Below are positions 43,119 through 50,912 of a stretch of DNA of 51,692 nt, piece by piece (position 1 is the stretch's first letter; the number at the start of each line of letters is the position of its first letter). The stretch is from contig NZ_JADEYS010000029.1 of assembly GCF_015209595.1 (NCBI RefSeq), positions 1 to 51,692 on the forward strand. The letters are read 5' to 3'. A program made the position numbers and the translations under genes. The DNA is from Pontibacterium sinense (lineage in GTDB: Bacteria; Pseudomonadota; Gammaproteobacteria; Pseudomonadales; Balneatricaceae). The notes beneath the pieces are model-generated. The model was not told the DNA's origin. It ran no database searches and was given only the letters and a program-made list of their open reading frames with translations.

Positions 43119-44243
43119 TTGAAGTTTACTAAGGTCCGTAAGGACTATGCGCTGATCAGTATTGCGGTCATGGTGTTTGCGCTGAGTTCTGCATTTAGCC
43201 TCTTTAAAATCAATGTTGCTTCGGTCACTTTATCCGATGAATACCCTTTGGCTGTCTGGACCATCAGCCAGTTGGAAACTGAGCATCGGGAACTGATTCA
43301 TCGCCTCGAGCTGTATTCCGTCGGTGAAGCGAACAAAGATGCAGTACTTGAGAGCTTCGATATTCTTTGGAATCGCGCTGACATCGTATTGCAGGGATAC
43401 GAAGCACATTTTGCCCGCCAATCGTTGGGGGCAACTGAAATTACCCAGCAGCTGTTAAATACGCTGATTCAGTTTGATGAGCGAATGCAGGCGCTGCCTG
43501 ATATTGGCAACAAGCAGATTACACAGGATGTTTACGATGCGCTGGTGGCGTTTAGTGAGCCTTTGCATGTGATGAATATTCGTAGCTTTCACGAGCGTGA
43601 TACGGTGTACGGATTAGATGCTCTGACGGATACGTTAAGTGCGGCCAGTGCAGCGTTCTTCGGTCTGATCATGAGTGGGTTATTGTTGGTTGTGATGTTA
43701 GTGCGCCAGTTTCGAACCAGTCATCATAATGCTAATCACGATGCTATGACGGGTCTGGCAAACAGACGTTTCTTTATGGAGCACCTAAACCAACTAATCT
43801 TTCAGGCTGAACGCTATGATCAGCGTTTTGCGGTATATCTGATTGATCTTGATGGGTTCAAGCCCATTAACGATATGCACGGTCATATGTTTGGTGACAA
43901 AGTACTCACAGTCTTTGGGCACAGTCTACTACAAAGCTTGCGTAAGTCAGACCTAGCTGCTCGATTGGGCGGCGATGAGTTTGCCGCTATTCAGTACCCG
44001 GTTAGGTCGCCTAGTGAGATACCGGCACTCACTGAGCGGTTGAGAAGAGGGCTGGTTGAATCAATTCCCAATGGATGTTCTGCGGTTAGCGTTGAACATA
44101 GTGTGGGGGTCGCGATCTATCCTGAAGATGGTCGTAATGCTGAGCAGCTGCTTCATGCGGCTGATATGCGAATGTATGCAGAGAAAACGCAGTCAAAGCG
44201 CTTAGCTAAGGCTCAAGCAGCACCTCAATCAATCGGTGTCTGA
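43119..44243 (+). CDS. Membrane GGDEF diguanylate cyclase with periplasmic sensor
   Basis: A 374-residue protein starting at TTG 43119 immediately after the preceding TAA; GAGAG lies upstream. Membrane segments at about 10-30 and 183-203 enclose a helical periplasmic domain of ~150 residues. The GGDEF motif is intact (residues 284-288) and an RKSD inhibitory site lies five residues before it, so it should be active. The partner is the periplasmic protein of the preceding gene, which could report on a ligand to the periplasmic domain. Confidence 0.88.
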   Translation: MKFTKVRKDYALISIAVMVFALSSAFSLFKINVASVTLSDEYPLAVWTISQLETEHRELIHRLELYSVGEANKDAVLESFDILWNRADIVLQGYEAHFARQSLGATEITQQLLNTLIQFDERMQALPDIGNKQITQDVYDALVAFSEPLHVMNIRSFHERDTVYGLDALTDTLSAASAAFFGLIMSGLLLVVMLVRQFRTSHHNANHDAMTGLANRRFFMEHLNQLIFQAERYDQRFAVYLIDLDGFKPINDMHGHMFGDKVLTVFGHSLLQSLRKSDLAARLGGDEFAAIQYPVRSPSEIPALTERLRRGLVESIPNGCSAVSVEHSVGVAIYPEDGRNAEQLLHAADMRMYAEKTQSKRLAKAQAAPQSIGV

Positions 44244-44367
44244 GTACGATGTTCGCAAGTAGGCTGGTTCCTAATCTGTAATCAATCTCACGGGATTTTG
44301 TTGTAAGGCCCAGCACGTATGCAGGGTTTTTTGCTGTCGCTGAACCTTCTTTGATTGTTGAGTCTGG

Positions 44368-45021
44368 TTACTCAATAGGGAGGTGGCCGGTTTTGACCCA
44401 GATGATCGTTTCCTCCTCAACAAACGGGAAGTGTTCGCTCATATGGGGACTGCGGAGCCAGCTTCTCGCAGGATATTGCCCAAACTCATCACAGAACGTA
44501 CCGGACAAGACCAATATCTCTTCGCCGCCAAAGTGCTTGTGAGGCAGGAAGCGTTCACCCGCAGGCCACTTCACCAGCGCGGTATGTTCATGTTCGAAGC
44601 TATGCAAAGGCATAACTTCTAAATTTCCCTGACCCGGTAGCCATGATGCCGACCTCGTGTCGATCCGTACGGTTTTCTGGTCATCTAATGAAAACTGATG
44701 CAGTTTTACAAAGAGCGTGCAGCCATTTTCACTGAACGGTGCATGGGTGCTGCCATGCGGGTTGCGAATATAGGTCCCCGCAGGATAATCACCGTGCTCG
44801 TCAGAAAATACCCCTTCGAGAACCAAAATCTCTTCGCCATAAGGGTGCGGGTGGCTGTTGAAGCGTGCACCTTTTTCGTAGCGGACAATGCTGGTGGCGT
44901 GCCCCGATTCAGCATCGGCACGTGCCAGTGGTTTACGTTCGACGCCCTTAGCAGGGCTGGGGAGCCATGCCATTGAGTGGGTCTCGATTACAACCCGTTG
45001 TGAGAAGTCCATATTCAACAT
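44368..45021 (-). CDS. Two-cupin protein (ChrR-type cupin domains)
   Basis: A 217-residue protein built from two similar cupin domains, about 15-110 and 120-210. Each has the metal-binding pattern HxHxxGEEILVL with a later His: HPHPYGEEILVLEG near 57 and HKHFGGEEILVLSG near 162. These resemble the anti-sigma ChrR cupin. Its ATG lies 3 bp after the SDR stop, and its ribosome site overlaps the SDR end, so the two are coupled. A role in metabolism of a reactive small molecule is likely; the substrate is unknown. Confidence 0.8.
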   Translation of the reverse strand: MLNMDFSQRVVIETHSMAWLPSPAKGVERKPLARADAESGHATSIVRYEKGARFNSHPHPYGEEILVLEGVFSDEHGDYPAGTYIRNPHGSTHAPFSENGCTLFVKLHQFSLDDQKTVRIDTRSASWLPGQGNLEVMPLHSFEHEHTALVKWPAGERFLPHKHFGGEEILVLSGTFCDEFGQYPARSWLRSPHMSEHFPFVEEETIIWVKTGHLPIE

Positions 45022-45024
45022 CGT

Positions 45025-45792
45025 TTAATTTCTCCCAGCCATTACGCCACCATCCACGTCCCATACAGTGCCGGTGACCCAGCTGCTTTTATCATCCAGC
45101 AGAAAGTCGATCACAGCCGCTACATCATCCGGCGAGCCGATGCGGCCGATGGGGTGGAACTCATCAAACGTAGACAATACTGCATCTACTTCGTTCGGGT
45201 CGATAAAGGATTCATAAATTGGTGTTTTAACCACGGCTGGAGCCACGGCATTAACACGGATATTGTGGTCCGCCAGCTCCATCGCCATATGCTGGGTCAG
45301 TGCGTGAAGCCCGGCTTTTGCCATGGAATATGCGGATGAAGGTGTGGCCTTAATCGCTTGTTTAGCCCACATTGAGCCAATGTTTACGATGGCCCCGGCA
45401 CCGTGAGATACCATGTTGCGGGCAACAGCTTGGGAAATGAAAAATGCCGCACGGTTAAGACTCATGTATTTGTCATAGTCGTCAGAGCTGTGTTCGAGAA
45501 ACGCTGTTGGCGTGAACTTACCTGCTGCATTAACCAGGTATTTTACGTGTGTGGTGTGGTCGCTTACAAAGTCTATGATACGTTGTACGTCTTCGGGCAG
45601 GTATAGGTCTGCTTGTAGCGTATCCGCTTGTTCTCGGAAAGCGAGGCTGTTTTTTGCGGTATTGAGTTTATCAGTTGAGCTGCCAATCAACACAGTGTGA
45701 ATGCCGCGTTTGTTAAGGAGTTTGGCTGTCGCGAGTCCCATGCCGCTGGAACCACCAATAATGAGTGCTATCGTTTGGTTGAGGTCTCTCAT
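45025..45792 (-). CDS. Short-chain dehydrogenase/reductase (SDR)
   Basis: A 255-residue classical SDR. The coenzyme motif is GGSSGMG near residue 13, the NAG motif is VNAAGK near 88, and the catalytic Ser-Tyr-Lys are S140-ish/Y154/K158 in SSAYSMAKAG. The basic and small residues after strand two (IGSSTDKL) suggest NADP or NAD use cannot be fixed by eye. It forms an operon with the cupin gene and is divergent from an HxlR regulator that probably controls it. Confidence 0.9.
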   Translation of the reverse strand: MRDLNQTIALIIGGSSGMGLATAKLLNKRGIHTVLIGSSTDKLNTAKNSLAFREQADTLQADLYLPEDVQRIIDFVSDHTTHVKYLVNAAGKFTPTAFLEHSSDDYDKYMSLNRAAFFISQAVARNMVSHGAGAIVNIGSMWAKQAIKATPSSAYSMAKAGLHALTQHMAMELADHNIRVNAVAPAVVKTPIYESFIDPNEVDAVLSTFDEFHPIGRIGSPDDVAAVIDFLLDDKSSWVTGTVWDVDGGVMAGRN

Positions 45793-45862
45793 TCGGTAAT
45801 TTCCTGTGTTTGATGTATGGTGTGATTGAAGCTTAAGGAGTGCAGTAGCTCTTTGAAAAGTA

Positions 45863-45887
45863 AGTACAAATTGGTTGGGTAGGTACT
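45863..45887. promoter_or_regulatory. Candidate HxlR operator
   Basis: AGTAC (45863-45867) and GTACT (45883-45887) form an inverted repeat with a further GTAC at 45893-45896, between the divergent SDR and HxlR genes. Confidence 0.5.
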
Positions 45888-45902
45888 TTTTGGTACATCT
45901 TT

Positions 45903-46244
45903 ATGAAAAGTCAGGAAAAAGTTTTTTCTAGAAAATCAGCACCAGAACGTAGTGCGCGGATGGTGGAAACTATCTATGGCTGTAAATGGTCGTTAACGGT
46001 GTATCAGTTGCTTGCGAACGGAATTAATCGACCGGGTGAAATGGTGCGTAGTGTGGAAGGGTTGAGCACCAAGGTGTTGAATGAGTGTCTGCGAAAAAAC
46101 ATCCAGTTTGGCATTCTTGAACGTCAAACATTCAATGAGATACCGCCGCGTGTTGAATACCATGTGACGGAGTTTGGCGGAAAATTCCTGCGCATTATTG
46201 ACGCGCTGGAAGCGTTGCAAGATGAGATTGACGATGATGAATAG
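45903..46244 (+). CDS. HxlR-family transcriptional regulator
   Basis: A 113-residue winged-helix regulator. ETIYGCKWSLTVYQLLANGINRPGEMVRSVEGLSTKVLNECLRKN (landmark region about 22-66) is the HxlR pattern, with a single cysteine in GCKW as in the redox/electrophile sensors YodB and HypR. The C-terminal tail is acidic. It is divergent from the SDR-cupin operon and probably represses it until a reactive carbonyl or quinone modifies the cysteine; the inducer is inference. Confidence 0.88.
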   Translation: MKSQEKVFSRKSAPERSARMVETIYGCKWSLTVYQLLANGINRPGEMVRSVEGLSTKVLNECLRKNIQFGILERQTFNEIPPRVEYHVTEFGGKFLRIIDALEALQDEIDDDE

Positions 46245-46334
46245 GGAAGTCGCCGTAAGAAATTTCTAGTAGCGGGATATTGCCCCCGTTATGTTTGTTC
46301 CGCTGATATTAACCGGTTTCTAAGAGCAAAATAG

Positions 46335-47456
46335 ATGATAACAAGACGCCGCTTTCTGCAATACACATCCCTTTTGACGGGTGGATCTTTTATGGGACGC
46401 GCACAAGGAAGATCCCTGAATAGCGATGCGCGAGGTGACTGGTATATGCCGGACGAGAGTACGCCTCATAAACGGACGTGGATGTGTTTTATGGCGAGCT
46501 ACGATATTTGGAGTGAGAGACAAGTACCTGAAGTTCAGCGCAATTTGGCGACAATTGCTAAAACCATCGCAAAATATGAACCGGTATCTCTGCTTGTGAG
46601 TCGTGAGGATTACGCTATCGCTGTAGAGCTATTGGGTGGCTTAGATAATCACGTTCATCCCATTACGCTGATTGAATTCACCCTGAATGACTTGTGGATG
46701 AGGGATACAGGCCCCGCTTTTGTCGTGAATGACCGCGGAGGATTGGCGGCGGTGGACTTCAACTTTAATGGTTGGGGAGAAAAACAGGACTATGAGTTTG
46801 ATGCCAAAGTGGCAGGTTTTGTCGCACAGCAAGCAGGAGCGCGTACCATCGAATCGAGCCTGATTCTCGAAGGTGGCTGTTTCGAATTGGATGGGCAGGG
46901 TACTGCGATCATGACAGAAAGCTGCATACTCAACGACAATCGGAATCCCGGCCAGTCGAAAGCCGATGCAGAGCGTGAGTTAAAAGCGTTGCTGGGGTTG
47001 GACAAAATTATTTGGCTGAAGGGCATTAAAGGTAAGGACATTACCGATGGTCATACAGATTTCTACGCACGCTTTGCTAAGCCCGGTGTGGTCGTTGTCG
47101 GTCGAGAGATGGATGGTGATTCTTATGATTACAAGATCACGCGAGAGAACATAGAGATTCTGGAGGCATCCACTGATGCTCAGGGAAATTCATTGGAGAT
47201 TATCGTGTTGGATACACCATGGGACATTAACACGCGATACGGCACAGAATATTTTGCGGCAGGTTATGTTGGGTATTACGTCTGTAATGGAGCAATAATC
47301 ATGCAGAAGTTTGGTGATAAACAGGCGGATAGCGCGGCAAAACGTCAATTACAAAGGGCGTTTCCCAACCATCGTATAGAACAACTCGCCGTAGATGGTA
47401 TCGCCAGCGGGGGCGGCAGTATTCACTGCGCGACTCAGCAAGAGCCACGCGTTTAA
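46335..47456 (+). CDS. Tat-exported agmatine deiminase-family protein
   Basis: A 373-residue protein. Residues 1-25 carry a twin-arginine signal (ITRRRFLQYTSLLTGGSF). The mature part is a peptidylarginine-/agmatine-deiminase fold with LNDLWMRDTGPAFV near 117, DGHTDFYARF near 238 and the catalytic cysteine, Cys365, in GGGSIHC. Most agmatine deiminases are cytoplasmic, so export is notable; periplasmic agmatine or another guanidine would be converted to N-carbamoyl product. It follows HxlR but after a 90-bp gap, so co-transcription is unsure. Confidence 0.88.
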   Translation: MITRRRFLQYTSLLTGGSFMGRAQGRSLNSDARGDWYMPDESTPHKRTWMCFMASYDIWSERQVPEVQRNLATIAKTIAKYEPVSLLVSREDYAIAVELLGGLDNHVHPITLIEFTLNDLWMRDTGPAFVVNDRGGLAAVDFNFNGWGEKQDYEFDAKVAGFVAQQAGARTIESSLILEGGCFELDGQGTAIMTESCILNDNRNPGQSKADAERELKALLGLDKIIWLKGIKGKDITDGHTDFYARFAKPGVVVVGREMDGDSYDYKITRENIEILEASTDAQGNSLEIIVLDTPWDINTRYGTEYFAAGYVGYYVCNGAIIMQKFGDKQADSAAKRQLQRAFPNHRIEQLAVDGIASGGGSIHCATQQEPRV

Positions 47457-47547
47457 GCTCCGCGCCTGAGTGTGAGAATCGGACCCCTTGTCGCAACAGG
47501 GGGGCAAAGAAGACGGACGTTGGGTCTCCGTCGGATGTGTGTCGTCC

Positions 47548-48171
47548 TCAGGTCATCAGGGCCGTGACTCGTTTGGCTACCTCTTGCCCTAATAGATTAT
47601 GCTCAGGTGTATCCAGATGGACACCGTCGAACCGGCTTAATGTGATGTGCTCTGACGCACGGATGTAAGGAACATCCAGTGTCTCCAGTACGTTAATATA
47701 GCGTGCTTCCGCGCCATGTCCGCGTGTGTACCCCGAAAATTTATCGGCCATAGTATTCAGCGGTTCAACGATATCTGGCGGAACGATGGCCAGAATTTGA
47801 GCTGGACGTTTCATAGGTTCAGGTTTCAGTGTCTGCAGCCTGCTAATCAGCTTTTCGTACCCCGCAGCGCTTTCGATTGCGTTGGCACCGATCACATCCT
47901 GAAAATCGTTGATACCCAGCATGACAACGATCAGATCAATCGGGGAGTGAGATTCCAGAATCATCTGGATGTATTCCAGCCCATTGCGCTTAGGGCGATT
48001 GGGATCGTCAAAGTGTGTTGTGCGTCCATTGAGGCATTCTTCAATCACACTGATCTCAGGCCCCAATCGTTGCTGCATGATACCCGGCCAGCGTAGTGCG
48101 CGTGGTTGGCGATTGCGGCTGCCGGGAATGATCCCCCATGACATCGAGTCGCCATAAACTAAGATATTCAA
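47548..48171 (-). CDS. SGNH/GDSL-family hydrolase (arylesterase-like)
   Basis: A 207-residue cytoplasmic hydrolase with all SGNH blocks: GDSMSWG (Ser9), LNGRTT (Gly ~49), LGINDF (Asn ~87) and DGVHL (Asp/His ~183). LNGRTT and FDDPNRP match carbohydrate or aryl esterases of this family. The start is TTG 48171, eight bases behind a perfect AAGGAG. It lies 28 bp after the enolase-superfamily gene, so the pair probably share a transcript and a substrate pathway. Confidence 0.88.
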   Translation of the reverse strand: MNILVYGDSMSWGIIPGSRNRQPRALRWPGIMQQRLGPEISVIEECLNGRTTHFDDPNRPKRNGLEYIQMILESHSPIDLIVVMLGINDFQDVIGANAIESAAGYEKLISRLQTLKPEPMKRPAQILAIVPPDIVEPLNTMADKFSGYTRGHGAEARYINVLETLDVPYIRASEHITLSRFDGVHLDTPEHNLLGQEVAKRVTALMT

Positions 48172-48199
48172 CGTTCAAACTCCTTTTCTGTAGAACTGA

Positions 48200-49288
48200 T
48201 CAGATGCGGTATTGCTCAGCGATATCGTCGAGCCAGTCCATACCCGTACCGATGCTGTCGCTAAGTGTGCTGTAACCGTTTTCAACCTGTAACGGTTCAA
48301 CGAGGAGCGGATTCCACCAATCGCAGTACTCTACCCAATGAGCGGTTGGCGTGATGCTGAGTAGTTGGCTGCTTATTTCGGGCCAGAGATGGCTGGATAC
48401 AGGGATGTTTTTGCTCGCTGCCATCGCTGCCCCGCGTAGCCATCCGCTAACACCGCCGACTTTCATGACATCGAGCATCACAAAATCAGAGGCATTGTTG
48501 TCGAGTGCGTGCTGCAGATCCTGTGTGCCCCACCAATTCTCGCCGCTTTGAATCGGGGTATCAGACTGGGTACAGATGGCAGCATGGCCGCTGTAATCAT
48601 GGGCGAGGGTAGGTTCTTCAATCCAGGTGAGTCCCGCATCATTCAGGTGTTTCACCCGTTCTATCGCTTCAACGGGGGAAAGGCACTGATTGTAATCCAC
48701 CATCACGGCGACATCCGGGCCAACGGTATTGCGGATTGCGCGAATGACCTTGAGGTCTTCACTGACGTCTGGATAGCCAATTTTAGCCTTGATCCCCTTA
48801 AATCCGCGTTTGACCCAAGTTTCTGCGCTTTTGGCGGAGCCGTGCTCGCCGTCGTAACCAACGCCACCATAAACGGGAACTGCTTTAGCAGTGCCTCCGA
48901 GCAGTTGCACCAGATTGGTTTGATGGACGCGTGTATGTGCATCCCACAGAGCCATATCAATTGCGGCCAATGCCATACCGATCAGACCCTGTGTGCCCAG
49001 TAAGCGGAAGCGACCACTAAGTTGCGGTTCCAGCTGTGTTGGTGCCAGAGACTGGTTTTCAATAAGCGCAGACATATTGTTGATCAGATCTGCAAGAGGC
49101 TTGAGTGCAATGGGTGTGTAGGTGAATACGATGCTGCGCCCGATGATACCCGCATCGGTATATATCTCTGTGAGCACTAAGGGCGATTCAGACACCGCAC
49201 CACTAGCGGTACGATGGGGTTCAAGCATCGGTAAACGAATAGCTGAAACGTTAAGGCCGGTGATTTTAGGTTGATGGCTACCAGTCAT
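48200..49288 (-). CDS. Enolase-superfamily enzyme, mandelate racemase/muconate lactonising type
   Basis: A 362-residue enzyme with a capping N-terminal domain and a barrel. Visible residues are the catalytic KxK (GIKAKIG, near 171), metal ligands Asp (MVDYNQ, ~200), Glu (WIEEPT, ~228) and Glu (QSGENWW, ~252), and His (SSHLWPE, ~304). The Lys plus His pair points to a racemase or acid-sugar dehydratase of the mandelate racemase subgroup. The substrate is open. It is the first gene of a two-gene unit with an SGNH hydrolase. Confidence 0.88.
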   Translation of the reverse strand: MTGSHQPKITGLNVSAIRLPMLEPHRTASGAVSESPLVLTEIYTDAGIIGRSIVFTYTPIALKPLADLINNMSALIENQSLAPTQLEPQLSGRFRLLGTQGLIGMALAAIDMALWDAHTRVHQTNLVQLLGGTAKAVPVYGGVGYDGEHGSAKSAETWVKRGFKGIKAKIGYPDVSEDLKVIRAIRNTVGPDVAVMVDYNQCLSPVEAIERVKHLNDAGLTWIEEPTLAHDYSGHAAICTQSDTPIQSGENWWGTQDLQHALDNNASDFVMLDVMKVGGVSGWLRGAAMAASKNIPVSSHLWPEISSQLLSITPTAHWVEYCDWWNPLLVEPLQVENGYSTLSDSIGTGMDWLDDIAEQYRI

Positions 49289-49412
49289 GTGTGTACTGCT
49301 CCGTGTTCATATGTGACCTGAGATGCAGAGTAAGCAGCGGAGAGTAAAGGGGTCAATCACATCAGGAGAAGTGGTCTGACCGTCGTGAGTACATAGAGGG
49401 TGGCAGACATAG

Positions 49413-49436
49413 AAATGGCCCTATACAGGGCCATTT
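49413..49436. terminator. Perfect hairpin downstream of the DUF3461 gene
   Basis: AAATGGCCCT (49413-49422) pairs with AGGGCCATTT (49427-49436) around a four-base loop. On the minus strand it lies 24 bp past the DUF3461 stop; the T-run is short. Confidence 0.6.
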
Positions 49437-49459
49437 GAGAGAGGTTGGAGCGTGTAAAA

Positions 49460-49843
49460 TCAGACGATACGATTTAGGTCTTCTCGCAGTTCACGTAGCT
49501 TCGCAGCCATGATCTGCTCAAGGCGGTCTAGTTCATTCACCAGGGCCAGGCGACGATCATGATTGTTCTGGTTTTTATTCAGTGCATTCAGTTCTTCTAC
49601 CGCTGCCAGCAGTACTGGATCGCTGCCGTCGTTATCGCGGCTTTGAGATGCTGCCTGCGTGTCGGCAGCGACCACTTTGTTTCGTTCAAAAGAAAAAGTA
49701 CTGCTGTCGGGCAGGGCGGAGCCTTCAGGGCGCTTAAAGTAAACTTTCAGCACCTCCTGCTCATCCTGGCGACTCAATTTGTAGTGGCTGATGATGTTTG
49801 TATCTGTCAGGCCCATCGCACTCAGGGTGTTAAATTCAGACAT
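49460..49843 (-). CDS. DUF3461-family protein
   Basis: A 127-residue protein. The start MSEFNTLSAMGLTDTNIISHY, the VLKVYFKRPEGSALPDSSTFSFER segment and the C-terminal coiled coil (about 80-125) match DUF3461, a small cytoplasmic family largely confined to gammaproteobacteria. No function is known to me. AGGAAGAG lies before the ATG. It is a single-gene unit with its own hairpin. Confidence 0.85.
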   Translation of the reverse strand: MSEFNTLSAMGLTDTNIISHYKLSRQDEQEVLKVYFKRPEGSALPDSSTFSFERNKVVAADTQAASQSRDNDGSDPVLLAAVEELNALNKNQNNHDRRLALVNELDRLEQIMAAKLRELREDLNRIV

Positions 49844-50123
49844 TGCTCTTCCTACTTTTTCTTATATTGATAACGCATGATGATCGACTTTTAGCATAGT
49901 GAACGGTGCTGGAAGCTGTAGGGCCAGTTGGTTGCTGATGATGCGGCCAGTTTTGGTTCTAGCGTTAATATTTTTCTGGCACTAATCCCGAAACGGCGCA
50001 CTGCTTATAGTGAAATGATCAAGTCAGCACCGTATTGAGGGAATAAACGGATGTTTGGCTGTGGTTATGGAGCCGGCCCCAACCGGAAACTGTACAGACT
50101 ATAAAAAGACGCAGGAGTCACTA

Positions 50124-50396
50124 ATGGCGACTAAGACCCACGTTCAGATCGAACTACAAGCTGAAACTCTGGAACTGTTTGATCGTTACCACAAATACAC
50201 CGGTACAACGCCTGAGCTATACATCACCGAACTGGTTGAGAAAACACTGCCAACCGTTTCTGCCATGGTAGATGCGATGGATGAAGCGAGTGAAAGCCCG
50301 GAAGGTGCTGATGTGATGGAAATTTTTGGACGCAAGATGGCTGAGGCCGCCTTGCAGCAGAAACAGGAAGCGAAGGAAGCTCCGCTGACTGTTTGA
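50124..50396 (+). CDS. Small acidic protein with a helical N-terminal region
   Basis: Ninety residues from ATG 50124 behind GGAG; the frame continues upstream to 50055 without ribosome-site support. The first half, THVQIELQAETLELFDRYHKYTGTTPELYITELVEKTLPTV (landmark, about 5-45), looks like a ribbon-helix-helix or similar dimer fold, and the tail is rich in E, A, M and Q. No family was recognised. It has its own terminator and faces the isocitrate lyase gene. Confidence 0.65.
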   Translation: MATKTHVQIELQAETLELFDRYHKYTGTTPELYITELVEKTLPTVSAMVDAMDEASESPEGADVMEIFGRKMAEAALQQKQEAKEAPLTV

Positions 50397-50455
50397 GACG
50401 GACTCGTCTCTCCCTTAGAGTCGTTACTCTTTCTTTGCTCTGGTAACGCGCTTTT

Positions 50456-50487
50456 AGAGCCACATCCCCATGTGGCTCTTTTTTTTG
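50456..50487 (+). terminator. Rho-independent terminator
   Basis: AGAGCCACAT (50456-50465) pairs with ATGTGGCTCT (50470-50479), followed by eight Ts. Confidence 0.92.
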
Positions 50488-50808
50488 CCTACCCGTCTTG
50501 ATTATTCCTGTCCTGATTATCTATCAGCGATTGCCCGTCATTGTCTCTGTAGTTGTGATCGTGTTCTGGTCTTTTCGCGTGCTTTGATCTGTGTTGATCT
50601 AAGACGTTCGAGATCGTCGCTAGATGAACTAAAGCCGTCCGGTTAAAGTGCCAATAAATAGCAGCTCAATATGAATGGGTAGAACACACGCCAATACGAG
50701 GGCAGCAGGCGGAGGGATGATTAGCCACGTTCAGCTATGGCCGTCATACTGAGTTGTGAGAGTGCTCTACAGGGGGAGATGAATGCTGTATGCGTTTGTT
50801 GAGAGGCA
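50488..50808. other. Non-coding interval
   Basis: About 320 bp between convergent terminators. No gene, repeat or clear signal seen. Confidence 0.5.
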
Positions 50809-50843
50809 CAAAAAAGGCGACGCCTTGTAAAAGGGGTCGCCTT
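50809..50843 (-). terminator. Terminator of aceA
   Basis: On the minus strand AAGGCGAC pairs with GTCGCCTT (50814-50821 and 50836-50843), followed by TTTTTTG. Confidence 0.85.
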
Positions 50844-50861
50844 GATGTCCAGAGCTGGACC

Positions 50862-50896
50862 GTACCCTGATTATGCAGATGCAATCATCAGGGTAC
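50862..50896 (-). terminator. Second hairpin at the aceA 3' end
   Basis: GTACCCTGAT (50862-50871) pairs perfectly with ATCAGGGTAC (50887-50896), 17 bp past the aceA stop. It lacks a T-run and may protect the mRNA end ahead of the terminator behind it. Confidence 0.6.
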
Positions 50897-50912
50897 TCAA
50901 AGTTACTTCAGC

